The notes below the pieces were generated by a model. The model made no database searches. It had not been told where the DNA came from and saw only the letters and a list, made by a program, of their open reading frames with translations. From Streptomyces daqingensis (GTDB taxonomy: Bacteria; Actinomycetota; Actinomycetes; Streptomycetales; Streptomycetaceae): DNA of 64,000 nucleotides. Positions 35,535-43,033 of this stretch are shown here, piece after piece. The position numbers and the translations under genes are program-made. Each line of letters begins with the position of its first letter. Position 1 is the first letter of the stretch. Where the stretch lies: the NCBI RefSeq assembly GCF_014645895.1, contig NZ_BMMP01000009.1, forward strand, positions 186,001 to 250,000, read 5' to 3'.

Positions 35535-36854
35535 TTGACCGACGTCGCGCCGCGGCTCGCCGCGCTCGCCGAGAGACTGCTTGAGGAACCGCTTCCGGTC
35601 CGCATCAGGGCCTGGGACGGCAGTGAGGCCGGGCCGCCCGGCGCCCCCGCACTGCGTATCCGCCATCGCCGGGCGCTGCGCCGCGTCCTGTGGTCCCCCG
35701 GTGAGCTGGGCCTCGCCCGGGCCTGGGTCGCCGGTGAACTCGACGTCGACGGCGACCTGTACGGCCTGCTCGCCCAACTGGCCCCGCTGATCTGGGAGAA
35801 GAGCGAAGACAGCCACGCGCGGCAGCGCGTGACGGCGCTCGTCCGCGACCCGGACGTGCGGGTGGCCGTGCGTGAACTGCTGTCCCTCGGCGGTCCGCTG
35901 CCCCCTCCCGCGCCGCCCCGTGAGGAGAGGCGGCGGCGTTTCGGAGTGCGGCACACGCCGGGGCGCGACCGCCAGGCCGTCAGGCACCACTACGACGTGG
36001 GCAATGACTTCTACGAGCTGGTGCTCGGCCCGAGCATGGTCTACTCGTGCGCCTACTGGGAGCCGGGCAACGAAGGGCGCACGCCTTCGTTGGAAGAGGC
36101 TCAGCACGCCAAACTCGACCTCGTCTGCCGCAAGCTGGCGCTCACCCCCGGCAGCCGGCTACTCGACGTCGGCTGCGGGTGGGGCTCGCTGGTGCTGCAC
36201 GCGGCGCGCGAATACGGCGTGAGCGCCGTCGGCATCACGCTCTCGCACGAGCAGGCGACGTACGCACGCAAACGCGTGGCGGAGGAGGGCCTGGCCGACC
36301 GGGTGGAGATCCGGGTGCAGGACTACCGCGACGTCGCCGACGGCCCCTACGAGGCCATCGCCTCCATCGGCATGGCCGAACACGTCGGCAGGGAGCGCTA
36401 CCTGGAGTACGCGAGCGGGCTGTACTCGCTGCTGAAGTCCGGAGGGAGACTGCTCAACCACCAGATCGCGCGGCGCCCGATGCGCGATGAATCGGCCTAC
36501 CAGGTGGACGACTTCATCGAGGCGTACGTCTTCCCGGACGGCGAGTTGGCGCCGCTCGCCCGCACGGCCGGCGCGCTCGAGGAAGCGGGCTTCGAGGTGC
36601 GGGACGTGGAGTCGCTGCGGGAGCACTACGCCCTGACGCTGCGGGCCTGGGTCGACAACCTGGAGGGGGCCTTCGCCCGTGCCGCAGCGCTCACTTCGCC
36701 CGGGCGGGCCAGGGTCTGGCGGCTGTACATGGCGGCGAGCGCGCTCGCCTTCGAGCGCAACCGGATCGGCGTCAACCAGATCCTCGCGGTGAGGACACCC
36801 GTCAGCGGGGAGTCGGGGCTTCCGCTGCGGACGAGGGAGTGGCTCGGCGGCTGA
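35535..36854 (+). CDS. cfa: Cyclopropane-fatty-acyl-phospholipid synthase family methyltransferase
   Basis: SAM-dependent enzyme that methylenates unsaturated acyl chains of membrane lipids. The 439 residues include an N-terminal lipid-binding part (about 1-145), the segment HHYDVGNDFYELVLGPSMVY and the SAM site LLDVGCGWGSLVLHAA. The later motifs ASIGMAEHVG and YVFPDGELAP fit the CFA/mycolic cyclopropane synthase family. I prefer the TTG at 35535, with GGAGG eight bases upstream, over the in-frame GTG at 35526, which overlaps that box. Convergent with the ROK regulator. Confidence 0.9.
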   Translation: MTDVAPRLAALAERLLEEPLPVRIRAWDGSEAGPPGAPALRIRHRRALRRVLWSPGELGLARAWVAGELDVDGDLYGLLAQLAPLIWEKSEDSHARQRVTALVRDPDVRVAVRELLSLGGPLPPPAPPREERRRRFGVRHTPGRDRQAVRHHYDVGNDFYELVLGPSMVYSCAYWEPGNEGRTPSLEEAQHAKLDLVCRKLALTPGSRLLDVGCGWGSLVLHAAREYGVSAVGITLSHEQATYARKRVAEEGLADRVEIRVQDYRDVADGPYEAIASIGMAEHVGRERYLEYASGLYSLLKSGGRLLNHQIARRPMRDESAYQVDDFIEAYVFPDGELAPLARTAGALEEAGFEVRDVESLREHYALTLRAWVDNLEGAFARAAALTSPGRARVWRLYMAASALAFERNRIGVNQILAVRTPVSGESGLPLRTREWLGG

Positions 36855-36872
36855 CACTCCCGCGCCGTTCGT

Positions 36873-36901
36873 CCGCCGCACGGCCACGGGCCGTGCGGCG
36901 G
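36873..36901. terminator. Bidirectional terminator between cfa and the ROK gene
   Basis: Perfect 13-bp stem CCGCCGCACGGCC/GGCCGTGCGGCGG with loop ACG between convergent stop codons. Confidence 0.8.
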
Positions 36902-36909
36902 TCCCGCGT

Positions 36910-38097
36910 TCAGTCCTCGGCGGCCCCGCCGAGGACCAGCACCTGGATGGCGAGAACCGCGGCGCCGCGGGCCCAGTCGTGGAAGTCGGACACCTTCGTC
37001 TCCAGGTTCACCGGGTCCGCCAGCGGATTGCGGTTCGCCGCGAGGGACTCGTGGACCTTCTCGCCCGCCACGTCCATCAGCCCGACGCCCTCTCCCGCGA
37101 GCAGGATCTTCTCCGGCATGGCGAAGTTCGCGATCTGGGCGATGAGGAAGCCCAGCCCCCGCGCTGCCTCGTCGACGACGCGGGCGGCCGCCGGTTCGCC
37201 GTCTCCGGCGGCCTCGAGGATCTCCTCGTAGCCGACCCACCGGCCGGTCGCCGCCCGTACCTGGTACTCGATGCTCTGGACGGTGAGCAGCGACGTGGCG
37301 CTGCCGCGTTCCCCGTAGGGCGTCAGCGGCCCGTTCGGGTCGAGGATCCAGCGTTCAGCGGTGCCCGTGTAGTTGTCCGAGGGGCGGATGGGCTCGCCGC
37401 CTATGACGAGGCTGTAGGCCACGCCGGCGCCGATGGTCAGTACGGCGAAGCGGTCGTATCCCCGGCCCGCGCCGAACCACGTCTCCGCCTCGACCAGGGC
37501 GGCTACGTCGTTCTCCAGGACCACCGGGAGCCCCGTGCGGTCCCGCAGCAGATCGGCGAAGGGCACGTCCTGCCAGTGCAGCCACGGGGCGTCGACGGCG
37601 ACGGAGCGGTCCCGCACCGAGCCGCCGATTCCGACGCCGATGCCGGCGAGCTGCGGGAAGTCTTCGGAGAAGGACCGCACTATCGAGTGAGCCGCGTCCG
37701 CCACCGCCTCGGGCTCGTGCGACTCCAGCACCCGGTCCTCGCGGCGCACGACTGTGCTCTTCAGGGTGGTGACGACGCCGTAAACGGTGTCGCCGGTGAT
37801 CTTGAGGCCGACGAAGTGCCAGGGGTCGGTGACGATGTCGAGCGGCCGGCCGGGGCGCCCCTGCCCCAGAGTGACCGTCAGGCCCTGCGGGGGCTGGTGC
37901 ACCTCCAGCAGCAGCCCCGAATCGATCAGCGGCTTGGCGAGACGGGTGAGGCTGCCTCCGGACATGCCGAGGCGACGGGCGATCTCGCTGCGCGAGCTCG
38001 GCCCGTTGGTGAGCACCTCGATCGCCACCGCGCGCTCGGTGGGCGACAGGGGTCTCCAGCTCGGCGCTGGATTGCTGGCATTGCTCGGGCTGGTCAA
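36910..38097 (-). CDS. ROK-family transcriptional regulator of sugar uptake
   Basis: A 395-residue repressor-type protein. An N-terminal winged helix (about 20-80, SRSEIARRLGMSGGSLTRLA) is followed by a ROK sugar-kinase-like domain: GVGIGGSVRDRSV, the LENDVAALVEAETWFGAGRG phosphate region and FAVLTIGAGVAYSLV. The usual CxCGxxGC zinc site is missing (GPLTPYGERGSAT instead), which occurs in some regulators and argues against kinase activity. The start is a TTG at 38097 with GGAGG upstream. It is divergent from the ABC operon it likely controls, and two related operator-like sites lie between them. Confidence 0.88.
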   Translation of the reverse strand: MTSPSNASNPAPSWRPLSPTERAVAIEVLTNGPSSRSEIARRLGMSGGSLTRLAKPLIDSGLLLEVHQPPQGLTVTLGQGRPGRPLDIVTDPWHFVGLKITGDTVYGVVTTLKSTVVRREDRVLESHEPEAVADAAHSIVRSFSEDFPQLAGIGVGIGGSVRDRSVAVDAPWLHWQDVPFADLLRDRTGLPVVLENDVAALVEAETWFGAGRGYDRFAVLTIGAGVAYSLVIGGEPIRPSDNYTGTAERWILDPNGPLTPYGERGSATSLLTVQSIEYQVRAATGRWVGYEEILEAAGDGEPAAARVVDEAARGLGFLIAQIANFAMPEKILLAGEGVGLMDVAGEKVHESLAANRNPLADPVNLETKVSDFHDWARGAAVLAIQVLVLGGAAED

Positions 38098-38154
38098 CCG
38101 CGGCCTCCACTACGGCACTTCATGGGTGGCTCCTCAGCTTATGCCGGGAGCGTG

Positions 38155-38175
38155 TAACTTCCATCTGAAACTATA
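38155..38175. promoter_or_regulatory. Operator-like site near the ROK gene promoter
   Basis: TAACTTCCA followed by TCTGAAACTATA shares its first nine bases, and 14 of 21 positions, with the site over the ABC promoter. On the minus strand TATAGT (38171-38176) could be a -10 box for the ROK gene, so this may be an autoregulatory site. Confidence 0.5.
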
Positions 38176-38237
38176 GCCCCCTGGAGGAGTCGCGGAGCCA
38201 CGGCAAAAGCCGAGGAAATCAGGTGCTGTGCGATCCC

Positions 38238-38267
38238 TTGACAGCCCTATAACTTCCACGTAGAAGT
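38238..38267 (+). promoter_or_regulatory. Promoter of the sugar ABC operon with overlapping operator
   Basis: A consensus -35 TTGACA (38238-38243) and a -10 TAGAAG (38261-38266) are 17 bp apart. The perfect inverted repeat ACTTC-N6-GAAGT (38252-38267) covers the -10, the classic position for a repressor, presumably the ROK protein. The transcript would start about 38273, giving a leader of about 78 bases. Confidence 0.72.
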
Positions 38268-38350
38268 AATCCGGTCGGCGCTCGCCCCGGAGTGCCGGAT
38301 CCGGCGACGAACGCGGAAGCCGGAGACGACGCGGAGGAGGGGGTCTGCCG

Positions 38351-39256
38351 ATGGCCGTCATCAAGTCGGCGAGCGCGGCACCGAACCGCAGAAGGGGCGA
38401 CACCCGGGTCGCCCTCGCCTTCGTCGCCCCGGCGATGCTCGGCTATCTGGTCTTCCTCGTGTGGCCGACGCTGCGCGGTGTCTACCTCAGCTTCACCAGC
38501 TTCGACCTGCTGAGCGAGGAGAAGTGGACCGGCCTCGACAACTACAGGCGGCTGGTCAACGACCCGGTCTTCTGGGACTCGCTGGGCGTGACGCTGCAGT
38601 ACGTGATGATCAATATCGGCGTGCAGACGGTCGCCGCGCTGCTGATAGCCGTCCTCATGCACCGGCTGACGCGCTCGACCGTCGTGCGGGGAATCGTCCT
38701 CGCGCCGTATCTGGTCTCGAACGTCGTCGCCGGAATCGTGTGGCTGTGGATCCTCGACACGCAGCTCGGTGTGGGCAACGAGGTCATCGAATGGCTCGGC
38801 TTCGACAGGATCGCCTTCTTCGGTGACGCCTCGTGGGCGATACCGACGATCGCCCTGGTGAACGTGTGGCGGCACGTGGGCTACACGGCGCTGCTGATCT
38901 TCGCGGGCCTGCAGTCCATATCCCCGACGGTCTACGAGGCGGGCCGCGTCGACGGTGCGAGCGAGTGGCGGATGTTCCGTTCCATCACGGTGCCGCTGCT
39001 GCGGCCGGTCCTGTCACTGGTCCTGATCATCACCGTCGTCGGCTCCTTCCAGGTCTTCGACACGGTCTCCGTCACCACCGACGGCAAGCCCGCCAACGCC
39101 ACCAACGTCCTGCAGCTGTACGTCTACGACCTCGCATTCGACCGCCTGCAGTTCGGTTACGCCTCCGCCATCTCCGTCGCGCTGATGCTCGTACTGACCG
39201 TCATCACGGTCATGCAGTACCGCCTCATGCGCGCCGGCCGGTCGGACCTCGGCTGA
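38351..39256 (+). CDS. Carbohydrate ABC transporter permease (MalF/UgpA type)
   Basis: A 301-residue inner-membrane protein with six membrane helices. The first is in FVAPAMLGYLVFLVWPTL. The ATPase-contact EAA loop is EAGRVDGASEWRMFRSITVP in the C-terminal half, as in CUT1-family sugar transporters. First gene of the operon, about 78 bases after the predicted start of transcription. The gene for its ATPase is not in the window. Confidence 0.92.
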   Translation: MAVIKSASAAPNRRRGDTRVALAFVAPAMLGYLVFLVWPTLRGVYLSFTSFDLLSEEKWTGLDNYRRLVNDPVFWDSLGVTLQYVMINIGVQTVAALLIAVLMHRLTRSTVVRGIVLAPYLVSNVVAGIVWLWILDTQLGVGNEVIEWLGFDRIAFFGDASWAIPTIALVNVWRHVGYTALLIFAGLQSISPTVYEAGRVDGASEWRMFRSITVPLLRPVLSLVLIITVVGSFQVFDTVSVTTDGKPANATNVLQLYVYDLAFDRLQFGYASAISVALMLVLTVITVMQYRLMRAGRSDLG

Positions 39257-39271
39257 GAAGGAAGGTCTGCA

Positions 39272-40231
39272 GTGACGGCAACGATGACGCACGCGGAGAC
39301 CGGCGGCGGGCCCGAGGCCCGCGAGAAGCCGGACGGCGGAAGGCGCGAGCGGCGGCCCCTGTCGTGGGGGCGTGTGCTCGCCTGGGTGGCGATGGGCGTG
39401 ATCACCCTGCTCACGCTCTTCCCGTTCTACTGGATGCTGAGGACGGCCCTCTCCACCAACACCGCGCTCGCGCAGGCCCCGGCCTCCCCGCTTCCGGTGG
39501 ACTTCAGCTTCGGCGGCTTCCTGCGGGTGTTCGGCCTGCAGAGCACGGAGGAGGCGCTCGCGGAGGGAGGCGCGGGCGGCTCGCTCGACTTCTGGCGGTA
39601 CCTCGCCAATTCGGTGCTCGTCGCCACGCTCGTCACCGTCTGCCAGATGCTCTTCGCCTCCATGGCGGCCTACGCGTTCGCACGGCTGCGCTGGCGCGGA
39701 CGGGACGCCGCCTTCGGGTTCCTGCTGGGCGGCCTGATGATCCCGGCGGTCTTCACGCTGCTGCCGAACTTCGTCCTGATCAAGGAAGCCGGCCTGGTGG
39801 ACAGCCTGTTCGGCATCACGATGCCGATGGTGTTCATGACGATGCCGTTCGCCGTCTTCTTCCTGCGCCAGTTCTTCCTCGGGATATCCCACGAGGTGGA
39901 GGAGGCCGCTCTCATCGACGGAGCGGGGCGGGTCCGCGTCTTCTTCCAGCTGGTGCTGCCGATGTCCACGGCGCCCATCGCGACGCTGAGCATCCTCACC
40001 TACATCACCGCGTGGAACGAGTACTTCTGGCCGCTGATGGTCTCCTACAGCGGCAGTTCGCGGGTGCTCACCGTCGCGCTGAGCATCTTCCGGGCGCAGA
40101 CCCCGCAGACGGGCACCGACTGGGCCGGGCTGATGGCCGCCACGTTCGTGGCCGCGCTGCCCATGGTCGTGCTGTTCGCCCTGCTGGCGAAGCGCATCGT
40201 CAACTCCATCGGCTTCAGCGGCATCAAGTGA
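39272..40231 (+). CDS. Carbohydrate ABC transporter permease (MalG/UgpE type)
   Basis: A 319-residue second permease with six helices and the EAA loop EAALIDGAGRVRVFFQLVLP. It has an unusually long charged N-terminal tail (about 1-35) before the first helix. Starts 15 bp after the first permease; GTG with AGAAGGAAGG upstream. Forms the heterodimeric channel with the preceding gene product. Confidence 0.92.
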   Translation: MTATMTHAETGGGPEAREKPDGGRRERRPLSWGRVLAWVAMGVITLLTLFPFYWMLRTALSTNTALAQAPASPLPVDFSFGGFLRVFGLQSTEEALAEGGAGGSLDFWRYLANSVLVATLVTVCQMLFASMAAYAFARLRWRGRDAAFGFLLGGLMIPAVFTLLPNFVLIKEAGLVDSLFGITMPMVFMTMPFAVFFLRQFFLGISHEVEEAALIDGAGRVRVFFQLVLPMSTAPIATLSILTYITAWNEYFWPLMVSYSGSSRVLTVALSIFRAQTPQTGTDWAGLMAATFVAALPMVVLFALLAKRIVNSIGFSGIK

Positions 40232-40242
40232 AGGAGAGTGGG

Positions 40243-41631
40243 ATGAGCACCGCACAACGCGGCAACCAGCGCCGCACGTCCGCCAGGGCCTGCGCGGCCT
40301 CCTTCGCGGCCCTCGCCCTCGCCGTCTCCGCCGCCGGCTGCGCACCGCAGGCCGGCTCCGCCGGGGACGGGAAGACCGTCTCGTACTGGATGTGGGACGC
40401 GGCCCAGCAGCCGGCGTACGAGAAGTGCGCCAAGGCGTTCCACAAGAAGAACCCGGGACTCCGCGTGAAGATCACCCAGATCGGGTGGGATTCGTACTGG
40501 ACGAAGCTGACGTCGAGCTTCATCGCGGGCACCGAACCGGACGTCTTCACCAACCACGTGGCCCACTACCCGCAGTACGAGAAGATCGGCGTGCTCAGCC
40601 CGCTGGACGAACTCGGCCCCACCCGCGGGATCAAGGCGTCGGACTACGAGCCGGGCCTCGCCAAGCCCTGGACGGGGCGGGACGGCCACCGCTACGGCGC
40701 CCCGAAGGACTGGGACACCGTCGGCCTCTTCTACGACAAGAAGGTCACCAGGGAGGCGGGCGTCAGCGACGCCGAACTGCGCGACATGGCCTGGAACCCC
40801 GAGGACGGCGGCAGCTTCGAGAAGGTCCTCGCCCGGCTGACCATCGACGCGAACGGCAAGCGCGGCGACGAGCGGGGCTTCGATAAGGACAACGTCGTGC
40901 GTTACGGCCTGGCCACCAACGACGCCGGCGGGGACAACCACGGCCAGTCGCAGTGGAGCGCCTTCACCGGCTCGAACGGCTGGAAGTACACGGACAAGAA
41001 CCCGTGGGGCGAGCGCTACAACTACGACCAGAAGCGCTTCCAGGAGACCATCGACTGGTATTTCGGTCTCGCCGAGAAGGGCTACATGGCCCCGCTGGAG
41101 GACTACTCCCAGACCAACTTCCCGGAAGTACAGGTCGGTTCGGGGAAGGCGGCGATGGCCACGGAGGGCTCCTGGAAGCTCAGCGCGTTCTCCGGCCTCA
41201 AGGGCGTCGACCTGGGCATCGCGCCGACGCCCAAGGGGCCGACTGGCGAGCGCGCGTCGATGATGGGCGGTCTCGCCGACTCCATACCGAAGGGAGCGAA
41301 GAACAAGAAGGGCGCGGCGAAATGGGTCGCCTTCCTCGCCTCCGCCGAATGCCAGAACATCGTGGGCAAGGACGCGACCGTCTTCCCCGCGACCCCCGAG
41401 GGCACGGAGAAGGCCGTCGCCGCTCACCGCAAGAACGGGCTGGACGTCACGCCGTTCACCCGCCACATCGAGGACGGGACCACCTTCTCGTTCCCCGTGA
41501 CGGACCACGCCGCGGACATCAACGCGATCATGCTCCCGGCCATGCAGGAGGTCTACGCGGGGGACTCACCGGCCAGTTCCCTCACGACCACGAACAAGCA
41601 GGTCAACTTCCTCTTCCAGCAAGACGATTGA
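40243..41631 (+). CDS. Extracellular sugar-binding lipoprotein
   Basis: A 462-residue solute-binding protein of the MalE-like class. Signal peptide with lipobox SAAGC (Cys about 33). The mature part reads TVSYWMWDAAQQPAYEKC..., then the conserved TEPDVFTNHVAHYPQYEKIG and MATEGSWKLSAF. Spacing to the second permease is 11 bp with AAGGAGAG as ribosome site. In most CUT1 operons the binding protein comes first; here it is third. The ligand is unknown. Confidence 0.93.
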   Translation: MSTAQRGNQRRTSARACAASFAALALAVSAAGCAPQAGSAGDGKTVSYWMWDAAQQPAYEKCAKAFHKKNPGLRVKITQIGWDSYWTKLTSSFIAGTEPDVFTNHVAHYPQYEKIGVLSPLDELGPTRGIKASDYEPGLAKPWTGRDGHRYGAPKDWDTVGLFYDKKVTREAGVSDAELRDMAWNPEDGGSFEKVLARLTIDANGKRGDERGFDKDNVVRYGLATNDAGGDNHGQSQWSAFTGSNGWKYTDKNPWGERYNYDQKRFQETIDWYFGLAEKGYMAPLEDYSQTNFPEVQVGSGKAAMATEGSWKLSAFSGLKGVDLGIAPTPKGPTGERASMMGGLADSIPKGAKNKKGAAKWVAFLASAECQNIVGKDATVFPATPEGTEKAVAAHRKNGLDVTPFTRHIEDGTTFSFPVTDHAADINAIMLPAMQEVYAGDSPASSLTTTNKQVNFLFQQDD

Positions 41632-41698
41632 GCCAGCACGACAACTGGCACCACCTCGCTGGTCATCCCATGACGGCACGCACAGGAAAGGCTTCACC

Positions 41699-42895
41699 GT
41701 GCCCTTCTCCATCGGAATCGTCGGCGCCGGACAGTTCGCCGGCTCGTTCGCCAAACTCTTCCAACTGCACCCCGGTGTAGGTGACATATACGTCACCGAC
41801 CTGCTTCCCGAGCGTGCGGACGGACTCGTGAAGCAGCTGGGCCTGGCGGGCAGCGTGGCCTCGTACGAGGAGCTCCTCGCCAGCGACGTGGACGCAGTCG
41901 CCCTCTTCACCCAGCGCTGGACGCACGGGCCGCTCGTGGTGCAGGCGCTGCGCGCCGGGAAGCACGTCTACTCGGCGGTGCCTATGGCCGTCTCCCTGGA
42001 GGAGACCGAGGCCATCATCGAGGCGGTCAAGGAGACCGGCCTGACGTACATGATGGGCGAGACGAGCCACTACAACCCCGCCACCGTCTACGCCCGCGAG
42101 AAGATCGCCGCCGAGGGCTTCGGGCGCCTCTTCTACGCCGAGGGCGACTACGTCCACGACATGGATCTCGGCTTCTACGACGCGTACAGGTACAGCGGCG
42201 GGGAGCGGTGGAAGGAGACGGCCAGCTACCCGCCGCTGCTCTACCCCACGCACTCCATCGGCGGGATCCTCGGCGCGTGGCAGACGTACGCCACCAGCGT
42301 CAGCGCCGTCGGGGTCCCCGACGACCGCGGGGACGGCGTGTTCGACCGCGGGATCAGCCAGTTCGGCAACGACTTCTCCAACGCCACCGCCCTCTTCGAG
42401 GTGGCCGGCGGCGGCTCGTTCCGTACGAACGAGTTCCGGAGGGTCGGCTACCCCTCCCACATCCGCGAGTCCCGTTTCCGCTTCTTCGGCACGGAGGCCA
42501 GCTTCGAGCAGCTGGCGACCGTCAGCTTCTGGCAGGACAAGACGGGTGTGCAGGACGTGTCCGAACACCTCCAGGCGGTGCCGACGCTCGCGGCCGACGA
42601 CCCGTCCCTGAAGAACGTCGCGCCTGCGCTGCGGGACGCCTTCATCTCCGGCACGGCCCCCGTCCACGACTGCTCGCGCCTGCCCCGCGAGTTCGCGCAC
42701 GCGCCCAACGGACACGAGGGCTCGCACCACTTCCTCGTCGACGACTTCGTCAACTCCGTCAACGAGGGCACGCTGCCTTCGGTGAACGCCTGGGTCGCCG
42801 CCCGCTACACCGTGCCGGGCATCGTCGCCCACGACTCGGCGCGCAGGGACGGCGAGCGGCTGGCGGTGCCGGACTTCGGGGACCCGCCGCGCTGA
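41699..42895 (+). CDS. Gfo/Idh/MocA-family oxidoreductase
   Basis: A 398-residue NAD(P)-dependent dehydrogenase. The Rossmann motif IGIVGAGQFAGSFAKLF is at residues 5-21, AGKHVYSAVPMAVSLEET corresponds to the family's GKHV(L)xEKP region (Lys replaced by the SAVPMA variant), and GETSHYNPA follows. The lost EKP lysine is notable because that Lys usually orients the substrate. It is the last gene of the sugar operon (67 bp after the binding protein, AGGAAAGG site), so it probably oxidises the imported sugar or polyol. Confidence 0.85.
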   Translation: MPFSIGIVGAGQFAGSFAKLFQLHPGVGDIYVTDLLPERADGLVKQLGLAGSVASYEELLASDVDAVALFTQRWTHGPLVVQALRAGKHVYSAVPMAVSLEETEAIIEAVKETGLTYMMGETSHYNPATVYAREKIAAEGFGRLFYAEGDYVHDMDLGFYDAYRYSGGERWKETASYPPLLYPTHSIGGILGAWQTYATSVSAVGVPDDRGDGVFDRGISQFGNDFSNATALFEVAGGGSFRTNEFRRVGYPSHIRESRFRFFGTEASFEQLATVSFWQDKTGVQDVSEHLQAVPTLAADDPSLKNVAPALRDAFISGTAPVHDCSRLPREFAHAPNGHEGSHHFLVDDFVNSVNEGTLPSVNAWVAARYTVPGIVAHDSARRDGERLAVPDFGDPPR

Positions 42896-42902
42896 AGCGC
42901 CG

Positions 42903-42935
42903 CCGGCCGGGGCGGCGCACAGCCGCCCCGGCCGG
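42903..42935. terminator. Terminator hairpin 1 after the sugar operon
   Basis: Perfect 14-bp stem CCGGCCGGGGCGGC/GCCGCCCCGGCCGG with a five-base loop, eight bases past the oxidoreductase stop. Confidence 0.82.
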
Positions 42936-42950
42936 AACCGGTGCGCGTAC

Positions 42951-42997
42951 GGCAGTGGCCCGGTCCCCGTCCGTCTACCGGGGGCCGGGCCACTGCC
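42951..42997. terminator. Terminator hairpin 2, between convergent genes
   Basis: A 13-bp stem GGCAGTGGCCCGG/CCGGGCCACTGCC with inner CCCCG/CGGGG pairing. Together with hairpin 1 it makes a back-to-back pair before the convergent ABC permease. Confidence 0.8.
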
Positions 42998-43033
42998 CGC
43001 CGCTGAGGCGGAGTGCGCCTCAGTCTTCGCGTC

